Source: Hymenobacter profundi (GTDB taxonomy: Bacteria; Bacteroidota; Bacteroidia; Cytophagales; Hymenobacteraceae). Taken from it: DNA of 38,394 bases. This document shows positions 23,878 through 31,313 of the stretch, piece by piece. The stretch covers positions 1-38,394 of the forward strand of contig NZ_JAHWGL010000040.1 of the NCBI RefSeq assembly GCF_019334315.1, given 5' to 3'. Position 1 is the first letter of the stretch; each line of letters starts with the position of its first letter. Under the pieces are notes generated by a model, which had not been told where the DNA came from, made no database searches, and saw only the letters and a program-made list of their open reading frames with translations. The position numbers and the translations under genes are program-made.

Positions 23878-24009
23878 CTATTTGCGTTACGGACCGCACG
23901 GTGTAGAGACGCATACTTGCGTCTCGTCGGCCGCACCGCGTGGCCGAAATCATTCAACGACGAGACGCAAGTATGCGTCTCTACACCGTGCGGTCCGTAA
24001 CGCAAATAG
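23878..24009. repeat. Perfect 52-base inverted repeat downstream of purH
   Basis: Arms 23878-23929 and 23958-24009 are exact complements, separated by 28 bases. Inside each arm is a smaller palindrome, GAGACGCATACTTGCGTCTC. The element ends three bases before the purH stop codon. No transposase or clear target duplication is seen. Confidence 0.93.
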
Positions 24010-24012
24010 CTT

Positions 24013-25539
24013 CTAATGTTTGAAGTGACGCACGCCGGTCATCACCATGGCCATACCAAGCTGGTTGCAAGCCGCAATGCTATCCTGGTCTTTAATGGAA
24101 CCGCCAGGCTGCACCACTGCCCGGATGCCGGCTGCGCCAGCAATTTCCACGCAGTCGGGGAAGGGGAAGAAGGCATCGGAGGCCATCACGGCACCTTTCA
24201 GGTCGAAGCCGAAGGCATGGGCTTTTTCGATGGCTTGCTTGAGGGCGTCTACGCGAGACGTCTGCCCTACCCCGGAAGCCAGCAATTGGCCGGCGCGGGC
24301 CAGCACAATAGTGTTACTCTTGGTGTGCTTACACACTTTCAGGGCAAACTCCAGGGCTTCGGTTTCCTCGGGGGTAGGCGCCGAGTCGGTGACGGTTTTG
24401 AAGTCGTCGGCGGTTTCGATGGCGCGGTCGAAGTCCTGCTCAATCACACCATTCAGCAAGGTTTTCACCTGCTTTTGCGGGAAATCAACAGGCTTCTGGC
24501 GCAGCAGAATGCGGTTTTTCTTGCTTTGCAGCACTGTGAGAGCCGCCGCGTCGAACTCGGGCGCAATCAGCACCTCAAAGAACAGCTTGTTCAACTCCTG
24601 GGCCGTGGCTTTGTCTACGGGCTTGTTCACGATAATCACGCCGCCAAACGCCGAAATCGGGTCGCAAGCCAGGGCATTGAGGTAGGCCGTGTGCAGGCTA
24701 TCGGCTTGGGCTACGCCGCAGGCATTGGTGTGCTTGAGAATAGCACAGGCAGGCTTACCCTGCTGGAACTCTTGCATGAGCAGCACGGCCGCATCTACAT
24801 CTACCAAGTTATTGTAGCTGAGCTGCTTACCGTGGAGCTGATCGAACAGCGCATCCAGGTCGCCGCGGAATGTGCCGGCCTGGTGCGGGTTTTCGCCGTA
24901 GCGTAGCGGCGTTTCCTGGGAGCTATTAGCTGATAGCTGTTGGCTATTAGCTTTTTCTTTGAAGTAACCGGAAATGGCCGTGTCATAGTGCGCGGTGGCA
25001 GCGAAAGCGGCGGCGGCGTACTGCCGGCGGTCTTCGAGGTCGGTGCCACCGTTTTTCTCCGTCAGTAGCTGCGTGACGGCCTCATACTGGTCGCGGCTGC
25101 TCACCACCAGCACGTCGCGGAAGTTTTTGGCGGCGGCACGCAGCAGCGAAATGCCCCCAATATCAATCTTCTCAATGATGTCCTGCTCGGGTGCACCCGA
25201 CGCCACGGTTTCCTCGAAGGGGTAGAGGTCTACCACCACCAGGTCGATGGGCGGAATCTGGTGTTGCTCGGCTTCCCGCAAGTCGCTGGCCTCGTGGCGG
25301 CGGTGCAGAATGCCACCGAACACCTTGGGATGCAGCGTTTTCACGCGGCCGCCAAACACCGCCGGAAAGCCCGTCAGGCTCTCCACGGCCGTCACATCGG
25401 CGCCCTGCTCCTCGATAAACTGCTGGGTGCCCCCCGTAGAGTAGATGGTCACGCCGTGCTGCTTGAGCAGGGCCACCAGCGGCTCCAGGCGGTCTTTGTA
25501 ATAGACAGAAACGAGAGCGGAACGAATCGGCTGCGACAT
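24013..25539 (-). CDS. purH: Bifunctional phosphoribosylaminoimidazolecarboxamide formyltransferase/IMP cyclohydrolase
   Basis: A 508-residue enzyme for the last two steps of purine synthesis (AICAR to FAICAR to IMP). The N-terminal cyclohydrolase domain shows STGGT and GGRVKTLHPKVFGGIL. The C-terminal AICAR transformylase shows LRYGENPHQ, the catalytic KHTNACG and SDAFFPFPD. The start at 25537-25539 (MSQPIRSALVSVY) is the family-like one; 18 more upstream codons are open but unlike the family. Residues about 196-206 (ANSQQLSANSS), at the junction of the two domains, are encoded by a copy of a short intergenic repeat. Confidence 0.97.
   Translation of the reverse strand: MSQPIRSALVSVYYKDRLEPLVALLKQHGVTIYSTGGTQQFIEEQGADVTAVESLTGFPAVFGGRVKTLHPKVFGGILHRRHEASDLREAEQHQIPPIDLVVVDLYPFEETVASGAPEQDIIEKIDIGGISLLRAAAKNFRDVLVVSSRDQYEAVTQLLTEKNGGTDLEDRRQYAAAAFAATAHYDTAISGYFKEKANSQQLSANSSQETPLRYGENPHQAGTFRGDLDALFDQLHGKQLSYNNLVDVDAAVLLMQEFQQGKPACAILKHTNACGVAQADSLHTAYLNALACDPISAFGGVIIVNKPVDKATAQELNKLFFEVLIAPEFDAAALTVLQSKKNRILLRQKPVDFPQKQVKTLLNGVIEQDFDRAIETADDFKTVTDSAPTPEETEALEFALKVCKHTKSNTIVLARAGQLLASGVGQTSRVDALKQAIEKAHAFGFDLKGAVMASDAFFPFPDCVEIAGAAGIRAVVQPGGSIKDQDSIAACNQLGMAMVMTGVRHFKH
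24921..24952. repeat. AGCTAATAGC-type repeat inside purH
   Basis: On the coding strand AGCTAATAGC, then CAACAGCTATC, then AGCTAATAGC: two direct copies around a spacer. It resembles the intergenic repeats at 133-165, 1058-1143 and 13619-13650. It is in frame and encodes ANSQQLSANS. Confidence 0.7.
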
Positions 25540-25694
25540 GGTAGGGGTTGGTTGCGGACTGTGTGAATGACAGCACGAAGGTAGCCACGGCAAGCGGGCA
25601 CCCCGGCGCCCTATATGTTACGGAATTGTTAAGCACATAGTAACCCCTTCATAATCAGCAGCAAATTTCATCCGTTTTCATAAAATATACAAGA

Positions 25695-25725
25695 ACGTCA
25701 TTCCGAGCTTGCTGAGGAATGACGT
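25695..25725. repeat. Short inverted repeat ACGTCATTCC / GGAATGACGT
   Basis: Perfect 10-base arms (25695-25704, 25716-25725) with an 11-base loop. It lies between the divergent purH and acyl-CoA-dehydrogenase-like genes and argues against starting the latter at 25709. The rest of 25540-25807 has no gene. Confidence 0.75.
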
Positions 25726-25807
25726 ACTAACGACTTTACTTTTCACGCAAGCACAACACCCCGGATTCAAATACAGTACATGTTCACTACCACGCTATTT
25801 CTATTGC

Positions 25808-26962
25808 ATGTCTGCTCCCCTACCTTTCCCTACTACCCAAGAAACTACGCCTGCCGAAGACGCCGCTGCCCGATTGGCCCCGCGCCTAGCGGCCCAAGCA
25901 CCCGCTTCCGACCAGGAAGGTGGCTTCCCGGAACAGGAGTTTGACTGGCTGCGTGCGGCCGGCTTGCTCACGGCTCCCCTACCCACCCACCTCGGCGGAC
26001 AGGATTTGGCAGCGGCTTCACAAACCTTACCCCTGCTGCACACGCTGCGGCACATTGGGCGCGGTAATCTGGCGGTAGGGCGCGTGTACGAAGGCCACGC
26101 CAATGCTCTACAACTGGCCCAGCGCTTTGGCCGCACGGAGCAAGTAGCGCGTTGGGCCGAGGACGCAACGGCCGGGCATTTGTTTGGGGTATGGAATACG
26201 CAAGCGCACGACGGCGTGCAGCTGGAACCGCTCCCCGATGGCCGCTACCGCTTGCGGGGCAGCAAAACGTTTGGCTCGGGCGCGGGCCACGTCACGCGCC
26301 CGCTGCTTACGGGTGCCCTACCCGACGGCGGCTGGCAGATGCTGGTGCTACCGGCCGATGCGCAAGTGCCGCAGCTGGATAAATCGTTTTGGCAGCCACT
26401 CGGGATGCGGGCTTCGGCTAGTTTTCGGGTCGATTTCACGGGACTAGAGGTGGGTGCCGAAGACCTCCTGGGCCAGCCCGGCGACTATTATCGCCAGCCG
26501 TGGTTTAGTGGGGGCGCCATCCGGTTTGCGGCCGTGCAGTTGGGCGGGGCTGAGGCTGTATTTGACGAAACCCGCCACTTCCTACAAAAAACTGGTCGCA
26601 CCGACGACCCCTACCAGCGCCAGCGCCTGGGCGAGCTGGCTATTCTCATCGAAAGCGGCCAGCACTGGCTACGCGCCGCCGCCGAGCACGCCATGCGCCC
26701 CCACGCCACCGACGACGCCGATGCCACCGTGGCCTACGCCAACATGGTGCGCACGGCCATCGAAGAAATATGCTTGCGGACACTCCAATTGGCCGAGCGG
26801 TGCGTGGGAGCCCGCGGCCTGCTCCGCCCCGAGCCCTTCGAGCGCCTCCACCGCGACCTGACGCACTACCTCCGCCAACCCGCCCCCGATGCCGCTCTAG
26901 CCGACGCGGGACGCTTCGCGCTGGCTTCTACCACCCCTGCTTATTCGTTGTGGCATGGCTGA
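25808..26962 (+). CDS. Acyl-CoA dehydrogenase family flavoprotein (atypical)
   Basis: A 384-residue protein with the acyl-CoA dehydrogenase fold: N-terminal helices (GFPEQEFDWLRAAGLL), a middle beta domain (GSKTFGSGAGHVTRPLL, DKSFWQPLGMRASASFRVDF) and a C-terminal helical bundle. The usual catalytic Glu context (a Y-E-G-type motif) is not seen; the equivalent stretch reads RDLTHYLRQPAPD. That resembles the FAD/FMN-dependent monooxygenase or oxidase side of the superfamily more than a true fatty-acid dehydrogenase. I chose the ATG at 25808 because the upstream frame start (25709) lies within a palindrome. Its stop overlaps the PIG-L start by 8 bases, so the two are translationally coupled. Confidence 0.85.
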   Translation: MSAPLPFPTTQETTPAEDAAARLAPRLAAQAPASDQEGGFPEQEFDWLRAAGLLTAPLPTHLGGQDLAAASQTLPLLHTLRHIGRGNLAVGRVYEGHANALQLAQRFGRTEQVARWAEDATAGHLFGVWNTQAHDGVQLEPLPDGRYRLRGSKTFGSGAGHVTRPLLTGALPDGGWQMLVLPADAQVPQLDKSFWQPLGMRASASFRVDFTGLEVGAEDLLGQPGDYYRQPWFSGGAIRFAAVQLGGAEAVFDETRHFLQKTGRTDDPYQRQRLGELAILIESGQHWLRAAAEHAMRPHATDDADATVAYANMVRTAIEEICLRTLQLAERCVGARGLLRPEPFERLHRDLTHYLRQPAPDAALADAGRFALASTTPAYSLWHG

Positions 26963-27683
26963 GTTTTCGTTTGATTCGCTACCCCTCCGCCCGGCTGATT
27001 TTGCGCCTACCCTTGGTTCTACTGTGGTGGTAGCGCCCCACCCCGATGATGAGTCGTTGGGATGCGGCGGGTTGCTGGCGCTTTTGCGGCAGGCGGGCGT
27101 ACCAGTAAATGCTGTTTTGGTGAGCGATGGCACGATGTCGCACCCCCATTCGGTGAAGTTTCCGGCCGCGGCCCGGCAAGCACTGCGCGAGGCAGAGCTA
27201 CGCGAGGCGCTTGCATTACTAGGCGTCAGTACGGATGATCTATTGCTGTTGGACCTTCCCGATAGCGCCGTCCCTACCCCCGATCAGCCAGGTTTTGCGG
27301 AGGCCGTAGCTACCCTGCGTGCCTACCTTCAGCGCGTACAGCCGGCTACCCTACTCGTGCCCTGGCGCCGCGACCCTCATCCCGACCACCGGGCCACCAG
27401 CCAACTGGTAGCCGCTGCTTTGGCGGGCTTATCCATCCGGCGGGTGGAGTACGTGGTGTGGGCCTGGGAGCGCGCCGCACCGGAAGATTTGCCGCAGTCG
27501 GGCGAGGCCACCGGCTGGCGCCTAGATATCAGCTCCGTACTGTCTCAGAAACAGGCAGCCATTGCAGCCCACCGCTCCCAACTTGCCCCCGGCGTTATCG
27601 ACGACGACCCCAGCGGTTTTCTGCTTTCGCAGCAAATGCTTGCTCATTTCGCGCAGCCTTTCGAAGTGTATTTTGACGAATGA
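26955..27683 (+). CDS. PIG-L/LmbE-family N-acetyl-sugar deacetylase
   Basis: A 242-residue zinc hydrolase. Metal and catalytic motifs are present: PHPDDE at 28-33 and HPDHR at 143-147. Family members remove acetyl groups from N-acetylglucosamine-linked molecules, such as GlcNAc-inositol, bacillithiol or mycothiol precursors and antibiotics. No signal peptide, so cytoplasmic. It overlaps the preceding flavoprotein gene by 8 bases. The substrate is unknown, but the methyltransferase and glycosyltransferase nearby suggest an amino-sugar-containing product. Confidence 0.9.
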   Translation: MAEFSFDSLPLRPADFAPTLGSTVVVAPHPDDESLGCGGLLALLRQAGVPVNAVLVSDGTMSHPHSVKFPAAARQALREAELREALALLGVSTDDLLLLDLPDSAVPTPDQPGFAEAVATLRAYLQRVQPATLLVPWRRDPHPDHRATSQLVAAALAGLSIRRVEYVVWAWERAAPEDLPQSGEATGWRLDISSVLSQKQAAIAAHRSQLAPGVIDDDPSGFLLSQQMLAHFAQPFEVYFDE

Positions 27684-27690
27684 CGTTTCT

Positions 27691-27772
27691 CGCGGAGGGA
27701 GGCACAGCACAAAGGTTGGCAGTATGCTGACGTATGCACTCTGCCAACCTCTGTGCTGTGCCTCCTTCCGCG
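27691..27772. repeat. Inverted repeat between the PIG-L and methyltransferase genes
   Basis: Arms 27691-27722 and 27741-27772 (32 bases, two mismatches) built on GGAGGCACAGCAC and GGTTGGCAG. It fills most of the 123-base gap within an otherwise continuous gene set and may separate or stabilise the two parts of the transcript. Confidence 0.85.
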
Positions 27773-27806
27773 AACCTCTGCAAGCAATAAACCAACCTCT
27801 ACTCCT

Positions 27807-28403
27807 ATGAACCCCAATCAGCCTAACACCCTACCCCCTGCCTACTTCAACGATGTGTATCGGGCCAACGATGACCCGTGGAAGTTCGAAACCAGCCCCT
27901 ACGAGCGGGAGAAATATGCTACCACGCTGGCCGCCCTACCCCGCCCACACTATGACCGGGCTTTTGAAATCGGTTGCTCGTTGGGCGTACTCACGGAGCA
28001 ATTGGCACCGCGGTGTGGGCGTCTGCTGGCTGTGGATGTAGCGGAAGCCCCGTTGGAACGCGCCCGGCAACGATGCGCGCAGTTGCCTCAGGTGGAGTTT
28101 CGGCTGATGCGCGTGCCGGAAGAATTCCCGCAAGAGCAATTCGACCTGATTATGGTGTCGGAGGTAGGCTATTATTGGTCGCCCGAAGACCTGACCCGCG
28201 CCGCCAAGCAGCTCCTGGCAGCCCTACCCTCTGGCGGACAATTGCTGCTGGTGCACTGGACTCCACCCGTGCACGACTACCCCCTGACCGGCGACGAAGT
28301 GCACGAGTTTTTTCTGCAAAAAGCCGAGGCCAATGGCCCCTTGCGCCACGTGCACGGCCAGCGCCAAGAAACCTACCGTCTGGACTTATTGGAGAAGCGG
28401 TAA
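27807..28403 (+). CDS. NodS-like SAM-dependent methyltransferase
   Basis: A 198-residue class I methyltransferase. SAM-binding motif I is FEIGCSLGVL (about 53-62) and the acidic end of beta2 is LLAVDVAE. The N-terminal signature YFNDVYRANDDPWKFETSPYE is typical of the NodS/nodulation methyltransferase family, which N-methylates the deacetylated amino-sugar end of Nod factors. Here a sugar amine freed by the PIG-L enzyme is a plausible but unproven substrate. The ATG at 27807 follows the repeat; the earlier in-frame start lies within it. It ends two bases from the convergent GT2 gene. Confidence 0.88.
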   Translation: MNPNQPNTLPPAYFNDVYRANDDPWKFETSPYEREKYATTLAALPRPHYDRAFEIGCSLGVLTEQLAPRCGRLLAVDVAEAPLERARQRCAQLPQVEFRLMRVPEEFPQEQFDLIMVSEVGYYWSPEDLTRAAKQLLAALPSGGQLLLVHWTPPVHDYPLTGDEVHEFFLQKAEANGPLRHVHGQRQETYRLDLLEKR

Positions 28404-28405
28404 GG

Positions 28406-29662
28406 CTACCCTTTACTCATTGCCGCCTCAATCGCCAATGGCGTATGCTGCTTCAGCAACGCCCGCAGTTCAGCAAGAGCAGATGACAGCGTAATCGGCG
28501 GCCACCGTTGTACCCATTGCTGGCGGGTGGCCTGCTCCTGCTGTACGCATTGCCACAATGCACCAAATGTAGTAGCCTCCATAATGGCCTGGCACAGCGT
28601 CTTTTTGGTGAGACCGAGCATATCGGCTATCCTCGTGCTGACGGTGTGCAGGGTAGGGCTGAGCACGGCGCCCGAGAAAGACACGTCGTTTTTAAATGAT
28701 TGCCAGAGTTGCCGCAGTTGCCGACGGGCCTGCCACTGAGTAGCTAGTTGTGGTCCGCTGGCTACCAGAGGTTCCTGCAATTGTTCGCTCAGCGCCGCCC
28801 ATTCCCGCAATTGCCAGGATAAACCCACTGCCACCCGCCCTTCACGGCGCGCCGAGGTGGTCACGCGCACGGCAGGGCTATGTCGCACGCGCAAATCGTG
28901 GTTGCACAGTGCCTGGTACAGGGCTTCATCCTCCAGATAGGGCACCACCGGCAGTCCCCCTACTTGCTCATAAGCCGAAACCGTGAGGGCGAAGCTGGCG
29001 CCAAAGTGCTGGTGATGACGCGGCCACGCATCCACCGGATTGGGGTCAATCAGGTGCTCCAGCTGCGCTGCCAGCAAGCGGTAGGCTGCATCACGCAAGT
29101 GGTAGCGCCGCACGGGGCAATTTCGCTGCGTAGGTGCCTCGGCCATAATACGCCCACCAACGGCATCAGCACCCGCGGCTATTTCGGCAGCAATGCTGGC
29201 CAGCCAGGTAGGCGCAACGCGGGTATCGGCATCGGTGCTGGCAATGATACCGTGCGGGCAACCTACGCTACGCAGGCGCTGGGCAGCTTCATCCATCAGC
29301 AAGCGCCGCGCTTTGCCCACATGTGCCTCGGCAGGGGGCAGTGTGCGCTCCGCCACGTGCAACACTAGTTGTGGGTAGGCGTGTGCCAGTTGCCGGACTA
29401 CGTGCGCGGTGGCATCCTGGCAATTATTGGCCAGCACAATTACCTCGTAGCTAGAAGGAGGTAGCGGCTGCCCCTGCGCATCCACTTGCGTAGCCAGCGC
29501 AGCTAGGGTAACAGGCAGGTTTTCGGCTTCATCTTTAGCCGGGATAATAACAGAATAGCATAATTCTGCTCGGGGCGGAACAGTCAGCAAGCCACATTCT
29601 AACAGAGGCGAAACAGCCACTTCGTGGACAGCATGAAAGCGCGAGGGTAGTATGGATGTCAT
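28406..29662 (-). CDS. Family 2 glycosyltransferase
   Basis: A 418-residue enzyme. The GT-A nucleotide-sugar fold is clear: SVIIPAKDEAENL (37-49), VIVLANNCQD, and the DxD metal site STDADTRV (D144, D146). The region from about residue 260 to the end is a helical extension not typical of small GT2 enzymes. No membrane segment is evident. It converges on the methyltransferase gene with a two-base gap and no terminator between, so antisense transcription is likely. Its position beside the flavoprotein, deacetylase and methyltransferase suggests a shared pathway. Confidence 0.88.
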   Translation of the reverse strand: MTSILPSRFHAVHEVAVSPLLECGLLTVPPRAELCYSVIIPAKDEAENLPVTLAALATQVDAQGQPLPPSSYEVIVLANNCQDATAHVVRQLAHAYPQLVLHVAERTLPPAEAHVGKARRLLMDEAAQRLRSVGCPHGIIASTDADTRVAPTWLASIAAEIAAGADAVGGRIMAEAPTQRNCPVRRYHLRDAAYRLLAAQLEHLIDPNPVDAWPRHHQHFGASFALTVSAYEQVGGLPVVPYLEDEALYQALCNHDLRVRHSPAVRVTTSARREGRVAVGLSWQLREWAALSEQLQEPLVASGPQLATQWQARRQLRQLWQSFKNDVSFSGAVLSPTLHTVSTRIADMLGLTKKTLCQAIMEATTFGALWQCVQQEQATRQQWVQRWPPITLSSALAELRALLKQHTPLAIEAAMSKG

Positions 29663-29689
29663 CAGCGTACTCTACGCGGATTATTAACC

Positions 29690-29723
29690 TATGGCTACAA
29701 ACAAAATATGGCTACAAACAAAA
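29690..29723. repeat. 17-base tandem duplication
   Basis: TATGGCTACAAACAAAA occurs twice in direct tandem (29690-29706, 29707-29723), just upstream of the GT2 start codon and abutting the susD-side terminator. It may be a recent replication-slippage event. Confidence 0.85.
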
Positions 29724-29754
29724 GCGGCTTTCCCGTTGCTGGGAAAGCCGCTTT
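29721..29754. terminator. Intrinsic terminator after the SusC/SusD operon
   Basis: Perfect 14-base arms AAAGCGGCTTTCCC (29721-29734) and GGGAAAGCCGCTTT (29741-29754), 6-base loop. On the minus strand it ends TTTTGTTTG. Confidence 0.9.
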
Positions 29755-29779
29755 GCAGCCCAATATGGAACTTCTAACG

Positions 29780-31300
29780 CTAGTTGCGCGTGATTAGACT
29801 ATTCGTTTGCAGCTCCGTAGCCGGGATAGGCCACACATAATTGTCGCTTGAAGGCGGCACGGCGCTAACTGATCCTTTGCCCGGAATGGGTGCATTCAGG
29901 CGCATAATATCAATGTTGCGAATACCCTCACCCAAGAACTCAATCCGGCGCTCTAGCAACACTGCATTTACCGCAGCGTCAGTTGAAGCGAAACTAGCAT
30001 AGGCAGTGCCTTTGGAACGTGTCCGTACTGCATTCAGCAACGCCAAAGCGCGGGTATCGGCCGCCCCGTTGGTGCGGAACAACGCCTCAGACAAGCTGAG
30101 CATTACCTCCGCATAGCGGATAACGGGAGCCTTGTCAATATAGGGCGTGCCACCGGGGTACTTAGCTAAGTAGGAGTTGCCACCGCTGATTACTACAAAC
30201 TTAGCATAGCGCACATCGGCCGTCGAATCCGTGATAGACAGGGCAGTTCTGTTGGCAATAATACCAGCGGCGTTGAGGTAATACTCGCCTCCGCCAGTGG
30301 CCTCAGGTACCGAGTCGTTTCTGGTGGGTAGGTAATAGAAGCCCAACTGATTCTGAGTCCCCGGCGTGTTCTGGGCGGTGAAGGGAAAAGACAGAATGCT
30401 TTCGGTGGTTTCCTGCGGCGAAGCAAAGACGTTCACAATCGATGAATTCAGGCCGTTTGCTACGCCTCTTGCTGCCGTGTAGGGCGCCGACGTGGGCACC
30501 AGTTTATTTGCCTCTGTCACTACGTTGGCGTACTGACCCATGGTCAGGTACACCCGCGTTTTCAGGGCAATGGCCGTGTTCCGGTGGGCGCGGGTGGTAT
30601 TTAGAGTAGCGTTGGCGTAAGCAGTCGGCAGGTTTTGCTCTGCAAAGTTCAAGTCCTCCAGAATCTGAGCGTATACCTCGGCTACCGTACTACGAGCTAG
30701 GTCGTTGCCACCCGCACCTGTTTCGGCTTGCAGGCGCAGGGGCAGGCCCGGCTTGCTGCCGTTACCATCAATATACGGCCGGGCATACAGTTGTAGCAGC
30801 GAGTAGTAGCTCAGGGCCCGCAGAAACCGGGCTTCGGCTTGGTACCGAGGCACAGTAACGGTGGCGAAATCAGCAGCGAAGGCTGGCACCACGTACTTTG
30901 CCGAATTCGCTTCCAGACCGGCCAAAAATACGTTGGCCTGATTGATAGCGGAGTAGGCGGCGCCCCACGTGTTGATTACATCATTCGTCGAAGTTTCGGT
31001 GAGCGTATGGTTCCATACCTGAAGCGCCGTCACGGCGTTGGAGGTACGGTTGATAAAGTCATCGGCCCGCACATCCCCATATACTTGGTAGCGGCCACCT
31101 AGGAAGCTGCCCGACTTGACATAGGCGTACAGATTATTGACCTGTAACGCAATGCGGGCGGGTGTATCAAATACTACCTGATCAGAAAACGACGTTTCGG
31201 GAATGGGGTCCAGCTGGTTAGTGTCGCACGAGGAGACGCCCGTGGCCAGTAGCAACGCGCTCAGCGTTACGGCAGCTGTATTTTTTAGTAAAATCTTCAT
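29780..31300 (-). CDS. SusD/RagB-family nutrient-binding outer-membrane lipoprotein
   Basis: A 506-residue surface lipoprotein that caps its SusC partner and captures ligand. The lipobox VSSC places the lipid on Cys25. The N-terminal SusD helical (TPR-like) region is recognisable from WGAAYSAINQANVFLAGLE and RFLRALSYYSLLQLYARPY. The C-terminal family signature is ERRIEFLGEGIRNIDIMRL, ending PIPATELQTN. I chose the ATG at 31298-31300 because it begins the signal peptide; eight more codons upstream are open. It follows susC by 13 bases. No glycosidase or sensor gene is nearby, so the ligand is unknown. Confidence 0.95.
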   Translation of the reverse strand: MKILLKNTAAVTLSALLLATGVSSCDTNQLDPIPETSFSDQVVFDTPARIALQVNNLYAYVKSGSFLGGRYQVYGDVRADDFINRTSNAVTALQVWNHTLTETSTNDVINTWGAAYSAINQANVFLAGLEANSAKYVVPAFAADFATVTVPRYQAEARFLRALSYYSLLQLYARPYIDGNGSKPGLPLRLQAETGAGGNDLARSTVAEVYAQILEDLNFAEQNLPTAYANATLNTTRAHRNTAIALKTRVYLTMGQYANVVTEANKLVPTSAPYTAARGVANGLNSSIVNVFASPQETTESILSFPFTAQNTPGTQNQLGFYYLPTRNDSVPEATGGGEYYLNAAGIIANRTALSITDSTADVRYAKFVVISGGNSYLAKYPGGTPYIDKAPVIRYAEVMLSLSEALFRTNGAADTRALALLNAVRTRSKGTAYASFASTDAAVNAVLLERRIEFLGEGIRNIDIMRLNAPIPGKGSVSAVPPSSDNYVWPIPATELQTNSLITRN

Positions 31301-31313
31301 TCGAGAGCTGTGT

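Noticed and set aside
23878..24009. Insertion sequence or MITE with terminal inverted repeats
   Set aside because: No transposase, no clear target-site duplication, and only 28 bases between the arms. Kept as a palindromic repeat.
24016..24906. Long open frame on the plus strand opposite purH
   Set aside because: It is a shadow of the strong GC bias in purH codon use. The product has no recognisable domain and the opposite strand is a clear PurH.
25709..25807. Longer N-terminus for the acyl-CoA-dehydrogenase-like protein
   Set aside because: The extra 33 codons begin inside a palindromic repeat and have no family similarity. The ATG at 25808 is better.
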